Origin: AG2 sp036493735
GTDB lineage: Bacteria > Gemmatimonadota > Gemmatimonadetes > Gemmatimonadales > Gemmatimonadaceae
Direction: 5' to 3'
Assembly: GCA_036493735.1 (NCBI GenBank)
Contig: DASXPH010000072.1
Span: 15,898-79,897, forward strand
Length of the DNA: 64,000 nucleotides
Part shown: piece by piece, positions 17,610 through 26,160 of the stretch
Numbering within the stretch: the stretch's first letter is position 1
How the letters are laid out: each line of letters starts with the position of its first letter
Position numbers and translations under genes: made by a program
Notes under the pieces: generated by a model
Databases searched by the model: none
What the model saw: the letters and a program-made list of their open reading frames with translations, nothing else
What the model was told of the DNA's origin: nothing

Positions 17610-18902
17610 CTACTCGATCGCCGCGACGGTCGTTCCGGGATAGTACGTGCGCAGAATCTCGCGGAAATCCTGGCCAGCGCGAGCGCGGCCGATCGCGCCC
17701 CATTGGCACATGCCGACGCCATGTCCATAGCCCGTCCCACGCAAGACGAGGCGTGCGATCGAGCCGTCGGGCGCTGGCGTGGATTCGACCGTGAAGTTGG
17801 TGCTGTTGAGCATTTCTCCATCGGCCGAGCGCAGCACATAGCGAACGTCGTTGCCGCGGAGGACGTAATTCCCGCGATCCGTAGCGATCTTGAGGGTGCC
17901 CACCCGGCCGGAGGGTGTACGTGTGTCCACCTCCACGTCACGCGGCGTACCGGGGTAGCCGCCGGGCGTCTGCGTGTACTTGGCCAGATAACGTACCATA
18001 TCCTCACGGAGCGTCGCTCCATCGAGCGTACGCGTCCAGCGGAAGCGCGGCGCGATATCACAATAGAAACGCCCCGTTCCCGGAATCTCGTCGCTCACGC
18101 GCTGCAAGTAGGGCTCCGCCGCGCTTCGCCAGATCTCGTCGGCGCCGGCGGTGGACCCGCCGCAGGCCGAGTGATACGGCGCGTTGACGACTCGACCGGC
18201 ATACTGGAGCACGAGGCCACGGGTCGCGGTAACCGCCGCGTTCGAGACGGCCGTCTCGCCGTCCGCGCCACCGTAGAGTTGATCGCTGACACTGGCGGTC
18301 ACGTCATAGAGGCGCGACGACGAGCTCGCGGCGGCGTGCACGTAGGCGTAGCTCCGCGCCGTGACGGCCTGCGCCTGCACCGCCGCCGAATCACGCGCTT
18401 CGCGCGTGCCGATTTCCAACGGAACGACGCCGCGCAGGTAGTCATCCATCCGCAACCGATTCACCACGACGATACCCGTATCGTTCGGTAGAAAGAGCAA
18501 CTCGCCGCGATAATGCTTTCCGTTGTACGCGATCAATGCGCTGCTCCCCGAGCGGGCGACGAGTCCCCCACTCTGCCACGCGCTCGTTAGGCCGTCCGGT
18601 CCAACGCCGCGCAACCGGCTGCTCTGGCGCTCGACCCGCCACAGCTCGCCTTGCGGCACCCGGGCAACGAGCCGGTCGCTCGCGAGCGAGTAGAGCTGCC
18701 AATCGCCGCCACTCGAGAGACGCGGCGCTCCCGACACGGCCAGCCCAACCCGCAGCGTGCGGTCGCTCGCGTTGAGCGCGCGCCGCGACGACGGCTCGAT
18801 GCTACCGCCGCTCGCGGTCACGATGTGGCGAGCGCAGGCAGCCGCCCCCACGGCCGCGGCGAGGCTCGGGAGCACCCAGTGCCTAACGGTAACGAGCTTC
18901 AC
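17610..18902 (-). CDS. SpoIID/LytB-domain protein, probable cell-wall hydrolase
   Basis: About 430 residues. The N-terminal hydrophobic stretch ends in AAACAR, either a signal peptide or a weak lipobox. The SpoIID core starts at DDYLRGVVPLEIG and includes VQAQAVTARSYAYVH, ASVSDQLYGG, YHSACGGSTAGADEIW and the C-terminal GTGYGHGVGMCQWGA. SpoIID is a lytic transglycosylase acting on stripped glycan in Bacillus; homologues in non-sporulating bacteria are amidase enhancers (LytB). There is no evidence of sporulation here. The GTG start at 18902 overlaps the hemL stop by four bases (GTGA). Confidence 0.88.
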   Translation of the reverse strand: MKLVTVRHWVLPSLAAAVGAAACARHIVTASGGSIEPSSRRALNASDRTLRVGLAVSGAPRLSSGGDWQLYSLASDRLVARVPQGELWRVERQSSRLRGVGPDGLTSAWQSGGLVARSGSSALIAYNGKHYRGELLFLPNDTGIVVVNRLRMDDYLRGVVPLEIGTREARDSAAVQAQAVTARSYAYVHAAASSSSRLYDVTASVSDQLYGGADGETAVSNAAVTATRGLVLQYAGRVVNAPYHSACGGSTAGADEIWRSAAEPYLQRVSDEIPGTGRFYCDIAPRFRWTRTLDGATLREDMVRYLAKYTQTPGGYPGTPRDVEVDTRTPSGRVGTLKIATDRGNYVLRGNDVRYVLRSADGEMLNSTNFTVESTPAPDGSIARLVLRGTGYGHGVGMCQWGAIGRARAGQDFREILRTYYPGTTVAAIE

Positions 18903-20188
18903 GAAGCCGCCCGGCTCATGGCGTCGTCCAGGCGGTCGAGGGCGAGCGCGACGTCGGCGTCGGTGTGCGCAGTCGACATGAACGCCGCCTCGAATGGCGA
19001 GGGCGCGAGATAGACGCCCCGCTCCAGCGCTGCGTGGAAGAAGCGACGAAAGCGCGCGACATCGGACCGTTTGGCGGCAGCAAAGTTCCGCACCGGCTCT
19101 GCCGAGAAGAAGAAACCCCACATGCTGCCCGCCGAATCGGCTACGAACGGCACCCCATGTCTCGCCGCGATCTCGACGAGACCGCGGACCAGCCTCTCGG
19201 TCGTCGCTGTGAGGAGATCGTGCAATGCCGGCGTCAGCGTATCGAGCGTCGCAATGCCAGCGGCCATCGCCAATGGATTCCCCGACAGCGTCCCCGCCTG
19301 ATACACCGGCCCGCTGGGCGCTACACACTCCATGAGCGCGCGCCGGCCGCCGTACGCCGCGACGGGAAGGCCGCCGCCGATCACCTTCCCGAGCGTCGTG
19401 AGATCGGGTACGACACCGAACCGGTCGCGGGCACCCCCGTACGCGACGCGGAAGCCGGTCATGACCTCGTCGAAGACGAGCAGCGCGCCGGCGCGCTCGG
19501 TGAGCGCCCGCAGGCCGGGAAGAAAGCGAGGATCGGGCGGGATGAAGCCGGCGTTTCCCACCACTGGCTCAACGATCACCGCCGCCACCTCGTTCTCGAC
19601 GAGTGCCCGCTCCACGACGCCGAGATCGTTGAAGGGCGCGGTGATCGTTAGGCGGGCGAGCGCGTCGGGCACCCCGGGCGAGTTCGGTAGCCCGAGCGTC
19701 GCGACACCGGAACCAGCCTTGACGAGAAACGAGTCGGCGTGGCCATGATAGCAGCCATCGAACTTGAGAATGACATCGCGCTTCGTGACGGCTCGCGCCA
19801 CTCGGATCGCGCTCATCGTCGCCTCGGTGCCGCTCGAGACGAACCGCAACATCTCGAGATGCGGCATGCGCTGGACGATCAGCTCGGCGAGACGCACCTC
19901 CAGCTCCGTCGGAATGCCGAAGCTCGTTCCGCGGCGCATCGTCTCCTCGAGTGCGTCGAGCACGACCCGTGGCGCGTGACCGAGCACCAGCGGTCCCCAC
20001 GACAGCACGAAATCGATGTATTCGTTACCGTCCACGTCCCAGATGCGCGCGCCCTCTCCGCGCTCGACGACGAATGGCTCACCGCCAACGCCGCCGAAGG
20101 CGCGCACCGGCGAGTTCACCCCGCCGGGAAACAGCTCGCGGGCGCGAGCCATGATCTGCCGCGACGCGCTTTCCGTGATCCCCGTCAT
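18899..20188 (-). CDS. hemL: Glutamate-1-semialdehyde 2,1-aminomutase
   Basis: This 429-residue PLP enzyme makes 5-aminolevulinate from glutamate 1-semialdehyde in the C5 heme pathway. Hallmarks are ELFPGGVNSPVRAF at the N-terminus, FVSSGTEATMSAIRVAR (about 120), FDEVMTGFRV (about 240) and the PLP Lys in DLTTLGKVIGGGLPVAAYGG (about 269). The length is normal. The ATG start overlaps the rimO stop (ATGA), and its stop overlaps the SpoIID-like gene. Confidence 0.95.
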   Translation of the reverse strand: MTGITESASRQIMARARELFPGGVNSPVRAFGGVGGEPFVVERGEGARIWDVDGNEYIDFVLSWGPLVLGHAPRVVLDALEETMRRGTSFGIPTELEVRLAELIVQRMPHLEMLRFVSSGTEATMSAIRVARAVTKRDVILKFDGCYHGHADSFLVKAGSGVATLGLPNSPGVPDALARLTITAPFNDLGVVERALVENEVAAVIVEPVVGNAGFIPPDPRFLPGLRALTERAGALLVFDEVMTGFRVAYGGARDRFGVVPDLTTLGKVIGGGLPVAAYGGRRALMECVAPSGPVYQAGTLSGNPLAMAAGIATLDTLTPALHDLLTATTERLVRGLVEIAARHGVPFVADSAGSMWGFFFSAEPVRNFAAAKRSDVARFRRFFHAALERGVYLAPSPFEAAFMSTAHTDADVALALDRLDDAMSRAAS

Positions 20189-21570
20189 CGGCCGTAGCTC
20201 CCGAGTGTTGCTCCAACGACCGGGAGCGCTCGTGTGCGCGCTTGTCGCGGCACGGGCGCCGACACGACGCGAACGAGTGACGCCTCGAAATCGTAATCAT
20301 CCGCGACGCCCTCGACCGCGATATCGACGAGACTCCCCGGACGCAGCACGACGTCGGTCGTGACGCGCGTAATCCCATCGATGTCGTCGGCCTGCCAGAA
20401 GGCGCGCGCTTCCACACTGCCATCGGCATGAACGCGATCGACGAGCGCGCGCGCGACGCGGCCCACACGCCGCTCATAGCGCTCGGCGGTCACGAGGCGC
20501 TGCAGCTCGAGAAGCCGTTCCAGCCGCTCGCGCTTCGTCGCCTCCGGCACGTCGTCAGCCAGCTCCGCGGCACGCGTTCCTTCCTGCGCCGAGTAGGTAA
20601 AGGCGCCGACGCGCTCGAACTGCACCTCCTCGAGGAAGCTGAGCAAGCTCTCAAAGTCTTCGTCCGTTTCACCCGGAAAGCCGACGATGCACGTCGTCCG
20701 GATCGCCACGTCCGGGATGCGCGCGCGGATGTCGGCGACACGTTCGCGAATCGTCTCCCGGCGTTCGGGTCGCCGCATGCGCTTCAACACGGCGTCGGAC
20801 GCATGCTGCATCGGCATGTCCACGTACGGGAGAATGCGCTGTTCGCGTGCCATGACGTCCAGCAGCTTCGGCGTGAGCCCCGATGAGTAGACGTACAACA
20901 AGCGGATCCAGGGAATCGACGTCTCGCTGACGAGCGCCTCCAGCAGCTCCGGAAGACCGGTGCCGTCGCGCAGATCGCGTCCATAGTGCGCAAGGTCCTG
21001 CGCGACAAGATTCACTTCCACCGCGCCCTGAGCCTCGAGCAGCTGCGCCTCGCGTACAACCTCGGGCAACGCGAAGGAACGGTGTCGCCCTCGCATCAGA
21101 GGGATCGCACAGAAGGCACACCCGTGGTCACAGCCCTCGCTGACTTTCAGATAGCGGACATGCGACAGATCACCGGTGAACACGCGCACACCGGGATGAA
21201 TCGTGGGCACGTCGTCGATCAACCCGCGCTCGTGAAGCTCCGGAATCAACCGGTTCATCTCGGCGGCGCCAAGGAAGAGATCGACCTCCGGCAACGCGTC
21301 GAGGAGCTCGTCCTTGTGTCGCTGTACCATGCAACCCACGCCGACGACGGCGCGACAGCTGCCCGCCTCCTTGAGTCGACCGGCCTCCACGAGCGCATCG
21401 ATGCTTTCCTTCTTCGCGGCATCGATGAAGCCGCAGGTGTTGACGACGATGACGTCGGCTTCGTCGATGTTGGCCGTGAACTCGGCTCCGTAATCCGTGA
21501 GCTGAGCGACGTAACGCTCGCTATCGACGGTGTTCTTGTCGCAGCCGAGGGTGAGGAGGGAGAATTTCAA
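20185..21570 (-). CDS. rimO: Ribosomal protein S12 methylthiotransferase RimO
   Basis: This 461-residue radical-SAM enzyme methylthiolates the conserved Asp of ribosomal protein uS12. Domains: N-terminal UPF0004 with LLTLGCDKNTVDSE, VVNTCGFIDAAKKES and VGCMVQRH (three Cys for the auxiliary cluster); radical SAM core with CDHGCAFCAIP (about 150); C-terminal TRAM (about 385 on). The DKN and FIDAAK signatures separate it from MiaB. The start is TTG at 21568-21570; a longer start at 21633 would read through an inverted repeat and is unlikely. Confidence 0.94.
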   Translation of the reverse strand: MKFSLLTLGCDKNTVDSERYVAQLTDYGAEFTANIDEADVIVVNTCGFIDAAKKESIDALVEAGRLKEAGSCRAVVGVGCMVQRHKDELLDALPEVDLFLGAAEMNRLIPELHERGLIDDVPTIHPGVRVFTGDLSHVRYLKVSEGCDHGCAFCAIPLMRGRHRSFALPEVVREAQLLEAQGAVEVNLVAQDLAHYGRDLRDGTGLPELLEALVSETSIPWIRLLYVYSSGLTPKLLDVMAREQRILPYVDMPMQHASDAVLKRMRRPERRETIRERVADIRARIPDVAIRTTCIVGFPGETDEDFESLLSFLEEVQFERVGAFTYSAQEGTRAAELADDVPEATKRERLERLLELQRLVTAERYERRVGRVARALVDRVHADGSVEARAFWQADDIDGITRVTTDVVLRPGSLVDIAVEGVADDYDFEASLVRVVSAPVPRQARTRALPVVGATLGSYGR

Positions 21571-21584
21571 ACGGTTTACGGTGA

Positions 21585-21643
21585 ACGGTGGTCGGTGATC
21601 TGCAGCCTGAAATCTGTAGTGACTACCGTTCACCGACCACCGT
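21585..21643. repeat. 14-bp perfect inverted repeat between yajQ and rimO
   Basis: The arms at 21585-21598 and 21630-21643 (ACGGTGGTCGGTGA and its complement) are exact and enclose 31 nt. It fills the gap between the yajQ stop and the rimO start on the minus strand. A hairpin here could terminate or attenuate transcription. Its arms share the GGTGG/CGGTGA theme with the repeat at 36.05-36.13 kb. Confidence 0.75.
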
Positions 21644-21649
21644 CCACTC

Positions 21650-22150
21650 TCACCTATAGTTCCCGAACTTCAGCTCAACGCCGAAGTCCTTGCCGCGCAG
21701 GAGCTGCATCGCTTCCTGCAAGTCATCCTTCGACGGTGAGGAGACGCGGACCTGCTCGCCCTGAATCGCGGCTTGCACCTTCTTCAGCTTCGCCTCCTTG
21801 ATCGCGGCAGCCACCTTCTTTGCCGTATCGGTGTCGAGCGCCGTCTTGAGCTTGATTTCCTTGCGCACGGTGTCGCCGCCAGCGGGCTTGGTCTCGCCGA
21901 TGTCGAGGTTCTTCACCGACACGCCACGCTTGATGAGCTTCGACTGCAGCACGTCGAAGAGCGCGCGCATCTTGAAGTCATCGTCCGCCACGAGGACCAG
22001 CATCGACTCCGGGCGCTTGAGCTCGATCGTGGACTTCGAGCCCTTGAAGTCGTAGCGCTGGCCGATCTCCTTTTGCGCCTGGTTGACGGCGTTATCGACT
22101 TCCTGGATGTCTACGCCGGTGGTGACGTCGAAGCTGCTTGCCTGTGGCAT
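21650..22150 (-). CDS. yajQ: YajQ-family nucleotide-binding protein
   Basis: This is a 166-residue protein, full length. It starts SFDVTTGVDIQEVDNAVNQA and has the family's RYDFKGSKSTIEL (about 32), then IKRGVSVKNLDIG and a C-terminal QLLRGKDFGVELKFGNYR. YajQ has two ferredoxin-like subdomains and binds nucleotides; in Xanthomonas a homologue binds cyclic-di-GMP. No partner is evident here beyond the HD-GYP gene several kb away. Confidence 0.94.
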   Translation of the reverse strand: MPQASSFDVTTGVDIQEVDNAVNQAQKEIGQRYDFKGSKSTIELKRPESMLVLVADDDFKMRALFDVLQSKLIKRGVSVKNLDIGETKPAGGDTVRKEIKLKTALDTDTAKKVAAAIKEAKLKKVQAAIQGEQVRVSSPSKDDLQEAMQLLRGKDFGVELKFGNYR

Positions 22151-22215
22151 CGGAGGAACGGGCTAGGGGCAACCTAGGGGCTAGGGGCTATGTGTTAGGG
22201 TCTAGGGAAAATAAG

Positions 22216-22243
22216 AAGGGTCGCGAGCTTCGTCGCGACCCTT
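22216..22243 (-). terminator. Rho-independent terminator after the sigma-factor gene
   Basis: An 11-bp perfect stem (22216-22226 with 22233-22243) has a 6-nt loop, and on the minus strand is followed by CTTATTTTCCC. This is the right orientation and place to end the sigma-factor transcript. It is embedded in short CTAGGGG repeats spanning 22163-22265. Confidence 0.75.
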
Positions 22244-22267
22244 GCCTTCGCCCCTAGTCCCTAGACC

Positions 22268-23128
22268 TCATCCCAGATACGACTCGAGCGCCCTCGCGCG
22301 CGACACATGACGCAGCCGCGACAGGGCCTTCTCCTTGATCTGCCTAACGCGCTCGCGGGTGATGCCGAGCAGGGACCCGATCTGCTCGAGCGTCATCGGC
22401 TCTTCGCCGTCCAGCCCGAAGTACAGGCGAAGGATCTTCGACTCCCGCTCCTTCAGGTGGGAGAGCGCCTCCTCGATGGACTCCGTGAGCGCTTTCTCGA
22501 ACGTCTGCTCGTCAGGCGGTGGATTGAGGTTGTCGGGCAGGTAGTCGAGCAGCTTGTTGTCTTCACCCGGCGTCATCGGAGCATCGAGGGAGAGATGCGT
22601 CTGCGAGATCGACATCGTCTTCGCGACCTCTTCCTCGGTGATGTCCATGCCGTCGGCGATCTCCTCGTGCGTCGGCTCGCGGCCGAGCTCCTGGAGGAGC
22701 GCATTCGCTCGCTTACCAATTCGGTGCAACGTGCCGGCGCGATTGAGCGGAACGCGGACAATGCGAGACTGCTCGGCGAGAGCCTGCAAAATCGCCTGAC
22801 GGATCCACCACACCGCGTACGAGATGAACTTGATCCCCTTCGTCTCGTCGAATTTGTGGGCGGCGCGAATGAGACCGAGGTTTCCCTCGTTGATCAGATC
22901 AGACAGCGATACTCCCTGATTCTGGTATTTCTTTGCAACTGAAACGACGAAGCGGAGGTTTGAGCGGACAAGCTTATCCAGCGCTTCCTGATCGCCCGTT
23001 CGAATACGCTGCGCAAGGCGCACTTCCTCATCCCGCGAAATCAGCGGATAGGCGCTGATGTCCCGCAGATACTGATCGAGTGAGCCTTCCTCGTAGGAGG
23101 ATTTCTTGTGATTGCCGGTAGCGGGCAT
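22268..23128 (-). CDS. rpoD: RNA polymerase sigma factor, primary-type (RpoD/SigA class)
   Basis: This is a 286-residue sigma-70 factor. It has region 1.2 (SLDQYLRDISAYPLISRDEE), region 2 (NLRFVVSVAKKYQNQG and GIKFISYAVWWIRQAI, with the -10 contacts QAILQALAEQS), region 3 and region 4 (GEEPMTLEQIGSLLGITRERVRQI). It lacks region 1.1 and the large non-conserved region, so it is much shorter than proteobacterial RpoD but normal for several phyla. It is either the housekeeping sigma or a group 2 paralogue; one window cannot decide. Confidence 0.92.
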   Translation of the reverse strand: MPATGNHKKSSYEEGSLDQYLRDISAYPLISRDEEVRLAQRIRTGDQEALDKLVRSNLRFVVSVAKKYQNQGVSLSDLINEGNLGLIRAAHKFDETKGIKFISYAVWWIRQAILQALAEQSRIVRVPLNRAGTLHRIGKRANALLQELGREPTHEEIADGMDITEEEVAKTMSISQTHLSLDAPMTPGEDNKLLDYLPDNLNPPPDEQTFEKALTESIEEALSHLKERESKILRLYFGLDGEEPMTLEQIGSLLGITRERVRQIKEKALSRLRHVSRARALESYLG

Positions 23129-23217
23129 GCGGACAGCGGCTCCTTGGAGCGGAACGGACGAGGATCCCCGCAGCAGACGCCGCGACGGTGTTCGGGGTAA
23201 CGAACGTTGCCTATCTA

Positions 23218-24006
23218 TCAGTGGACGCGCTCACCGACGCGCTGCCACCGAATGCGCGTTAGCCAAGAGAGATACACGCTGTCAGGAGCATAACTGTAAT
23301 AGATGACGAATGGCCGGCCCTTTACTAAAGAATCGGCCACGAAGCCCCAGTAGCGACTGTCGAGGGAATTATCGCGGTTGTCTCCGAGCACAAAATAATT
23401 TCCGCCAGGAACCACGAGCGGACCCCAATTATTTCGTGACGGATGGTACCCAACGGTTGCGTTCGCCGTCTTCACGAGATAGTCGCGCTGCCAGCGGAAC
23501 TCCTCCGGAGACGGATCGATGTCTGGCTCCGTATGGAGGACATAGGGCTCGTTAAGCGCGCCCCCATTCCGTATGAGCTTGCCATCGCGCATCTCGAGCG
23601 TGTCGCCGGGAACGCCGACGAGCCGCTTCACGAAGTTCTTCGTTGGGTCCTGCGGCCATTCAAAAACGATGACGTCGCCATCCTGTGGTTCGCGCACCTT
23701 TGGCAGTCGCCGATGGGTGAAAGGCACCTCGGCGCCATACGCGAGCTTGTTCACCAGTAGGAAATCGCCGACGAGCAGCGTGCGTTCCATGCTACCACTC
23801 GGAATCTTGAACGCCTCGACGAAGAAGGTGCGTAGAAAAAAGAACAGCACCACCGAGACGGCCAGGATCTTTGCCCATTCCCAGAGGAAGGACAGTGGCC
23901 CGGCTCCGCGATTCACGCTCCGCAGCGCGCCAACGCGCTGCTCGGCTGTGATCGCCCGGGCAGGGGTTAGTGCTGGTGAGGATCCTGCGGGCTCGCTCAT
24001 GCTCAT
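23218..24006 (-). CDS. lepB: Signal peptidase I
   Basis: This is a 262-residue membrane protease that removes Sec signal peptides. One transmembrane segment (about 44-62, ILAVSVVLFFFLRTFFVEAF) is followed by the catalytic Ser in KIPSGSMERTL (about 70), the general-base Lys in NFVKRLVGVPGD (about 127) and the box E motif VLGDNRDNSLDSRYWG (about 210). The start is ATG at 24006 or 24000. It precedes the sigma-factor gene by 89 bp. Confidence 0.95.
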   Translation of the reverse strand: MSMSEPAGSSPALTPARAITAEQRVGALRSVNRGAGPLSFLWEWAKILAVSVVLFFFLRTFFVEAFKIPSGSMERTLLVGDFLLVNKLAYGAEVPFTHRRLPKVREPQDGDVIVFEWPQDPTKNFVKRLVGVPGDTLEMRDGKLIRNGGALNEPYVLHTEPDIDPSPEEFRWQRDYLVKTANATVGYHPSRNNWGPLVVPGGNYFVLGDNRDNSLDSRYWGFVADSLVKGRPFVIYYSYAPDSVYLSWLTRIRWQRVGERVH

Positions 24007-24154
24007 ACGACTAAACGACTCTGGTACTCACGCGCCGTTAGCCAGTCTCAGCGACATGAGTTTGGGAGACAGGCCGTCCAATATTAAGACGACCGCCCCA
24101 GCCGGAATTAACGGGGGTGCCTAAACAGACGCAAGAATGGCCGATCTAACTAAC

Positions 24155-25654
24155 TCAGTCCGGCGTCCCAAGATAATTGTCGATCTGTGCTCGTTGCAGC
24201 GCCCCGGAGAAGTCCACGTATCCGACTTTCGTTTCCGAGTAGAACTCATACACCTCCCAGCCCCCCTCGCGGTGCCCATTCCCGGTCTGCTTTACTCCCC
24301 CAAAAGGCAGATGTGCCTCCGCACCGATCGTGGGTGCGTTGACGTATGTGATGCCATTGTCCAGTTCCGTCATGGCGCGGAATGCCAACCCGACATCCCG
24401 CGTGTACAGCGATGAGGAGAGGCCGTACCTAACGTCGTTGTTGACCGCGAAGGCTTCGTCTGGCGTGTCGACGCGAATCACTGAAAGCACCGGACCAAAA
24501 ATCTCCTCCTGTTCCAATCGCATACCGGCCTCGACGCGAGCAAAGATCGTCGGCTCGAAGTAGAAGCCCTTGTCGTACTCCTTGCCCGGCGGTCGTCGGC
24601 CGCCGCATAGCAGATCAGCGCCCTCGGCCTGTCCGATGTCGATGTAGCGCTCGACTTTCGCGCGAGCATTTTCGTTCACGAGCGGCCCCACGTCCGTACC
24701 CTTCTTGCGACCATCGCCGAGCTTGAGCGCTCGCGCGCGATCGACGAGCTGACCGAGGAACTGATCGTGGATCCCGCGCTGAAGGATTAGACGGCTCGTT
24801 GCCGTGCATCGTTGCCCGGTGGTCCCAAACGCGCCCCACAACACGCCGTCGAGCGCAATGTCCAGCTGGGCATCATCCAGCACGATCATGGCGTTCTTGC
24901 CACCCATCTCGAGCGACAGCCGCTTGTGCATGCGACCGCAGATCTCACCGACAATCCGCCCCGTCTCCGTCGATCCGGTGAACGAGATGACAGGGATCTC
25001 CGGGTGCGTAACGATCGCCGCGCCGGCAGTCTCGCCGACGCCATGCACGAGCTGAATGACCTCCGGCGGTAACCCGGCCTCGAGCAGGATCTCGACGAGG
25101 ATCGCCCCCGTGTGTGGCACATCCTCCGCGGGCTTGAAGATGACCGAGTTTCCGCAGAGCAACGCCGGAAACATCTTCCACGTCGGGATCGCCATCGGGA
25201 AGTTGAACGGCGTGACGAGTCCACAAATGCCGATGGGCCGGCGGTAGCTCATCGCCCACTTGTTCTTCATCTCGCTCGGCACTGTATGCCCGAAGAGGCG
25301 GCGTCCCTCGGACGCTGCGTAGTACGCGGTATCGATGCCTTCCTGCACGTCGCCGCGTGTCTCCGTGAGTGGTTTACCCATCTCACGAGTCATGAGGTCG
25401 GCGATTTCGTCCTTGCGACGCGTGAGGATGTCGCCGACACGACGCAGTACGTCGCCGCGGGCGGGCGCGGGTGTCTTGCGCCACGCCTCGAATCCGCACT
25501 TCGCCGACTGCACCGCCTGCGCAACGTCCGCTTCGTCCGAGAGTGGAAAACGCCCGATGACGTCGGTGTTGTCCGCGGGATTCACATTCTGGAAATAGTC
25601 GCCCGTCGAAGGCGCGACCCACTTGCCGGCAATGAAGTTCTTGAAGTCGGTCAT
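24155..25654 (-). CDS. Aldehyde dehydrogenase family protein
   Basis: This is a 499-residue NAD(P)-dependent ALDH. Motifs: LVTPFNFPMAIPTWKMFPAL (about 142), FTGSTETGRIVGE (about 220), catalytic Glu in LSLEMGGKNAMIVLDDA (about 250), nucleophile Cys in GTTGQRCTATSRL (about 285) and EEIFGPVLSVI (about 385). The closest feel is the semialdehyde dehydrogenases of amino-acid or sugar-acid catabolism (alpha-ketoglutaric or aminoadipic semialdehyde types), but the neighbours do not define a pathway. Confidence 0.9.
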   Translation of the reverse strand: MTDFKNFIAGKWVAPSTGDYFQNVNPADNTDVIGRFPLSDEADVAQAVQSAKCGFEAWRKTPAPARGDVLRRVGDILTRRKDEIADLMTREMGKPLTETRGDVQEGIDTAYYAASEGRRLFGHTVPSEMKNKWAMSYRRPIGICGLVTPFNFPMAIPTWKMFPALLCGNSVIFKPAEDVPHTGAILVEILLEAGLPPEVIQLVHGVGETAGAAIVTHPEIPVISFTGSTETGRIVGEICGRMHKRLSLEMGGKNAMIVLDDAQLDIALDGVLWGAFGTTGQRCTATSRLILQRGIHDQFLGQLVDRARALKLGDGRKKGTDVGPLVNENARAKVERYIDIGQAEGADLLCGGRRPPGKEYDKGFYFEPTIFARVEAGMRLEQEEIFGPVLSVIRVDTPDEAFAVNNDVRYGLSSSLYTRDVGLAFRAMTELDNGITYVNAPTIGAEAHLPFGGVKQTGNGHREGGWEVYEFYSETKVGYVDFSGALQRAQIDNYLGTPD

Positions 25655-25679
25655 GTTGCAATCAGGGCCTCGTCATCCG

Positions 25680-26138
25680 TCACTTACACGTCCACGTCGC
25701 CGGATGCAGAGCGTCCGCTTTCGCGTACCCCACGCGCGGCAAAACTTCCATCGCCCCGAGAATCACGCCCCAGAGCACCAGCAAGAGCGACAGCGTGTGC
25801 CCGCGCGCGGAACGATGTCGCCACGTCCAAATCGCGCTCCAGATGCCGCTCGCCGTCACAACGCCGACCGCGGCAAGATAGCCAAACAGTCCAAAGCCGC
25901 AGCGCGCGTCGTACGGCCAGAATATGATGCCCACGCCAAGCGCCACCGAGAGCAGCAGCCGAATGAAGACGCCGAGCGAGCTCGTCGTCCGCTGCTTCTC
26001 GACGTTCTCCGCCCTGGTCGCGGCGGAGTTCGGCCCCTTACCGGGCGCGCCCTTCGTGGGGAACAGCGCCTCGTCGGAGACCGACTCCAACTGGCGATCG
26101 ATCTTGGCCAGCTCCTTCGTCCAATCGCGCTCGGCCAT
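25680..26138 (-). CDS. Predicted membrane protein, unknown function
   Basis: This is a 152-residue protein. A charged N-terminal part (about 1-50, with DWTKELAKIDRQLESVSDE) is followed by three hydrophobic segments (about 55-75, 82-103, 112-135). I recognise no family. It lies between the NtrX-like regulator and the aldehyde dehydrogenase, on the same strand, with short gaps, so it may be co-transcribed. Confidence 0.65.
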   Translation of the reverse strand: MAERDWTKELAKIDRQLESVSDEALFPTKGAPGKGPNSAATRAENVEKQRTTSSLGVFIRLLLSVALGVGIIFWPYDARCGFGLFGYLAAVGVVTASGIWSAIWTWRHRSARGHTLSLLLVLWGVILGAMEVLPRVGYAKADALHPATWTCK

Positions 26139-26160
26139 CGTCAGGATCCTCCCGTTGCCA

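Noticed and set aside
18903..19328. N-terminal extension of the SpoIID-like protein
   Set aside because: The frame continues upstream through hemL, but a GTG overlapping the hemL stop followed by a hydrophobic leader is the sensible start.
21571..21633. Longer start for rimO at 21633
   Set aside because: It would translate the inverted repeat; the TTG at 21570 places the family start LKFSLLTLGCDKN correctly.
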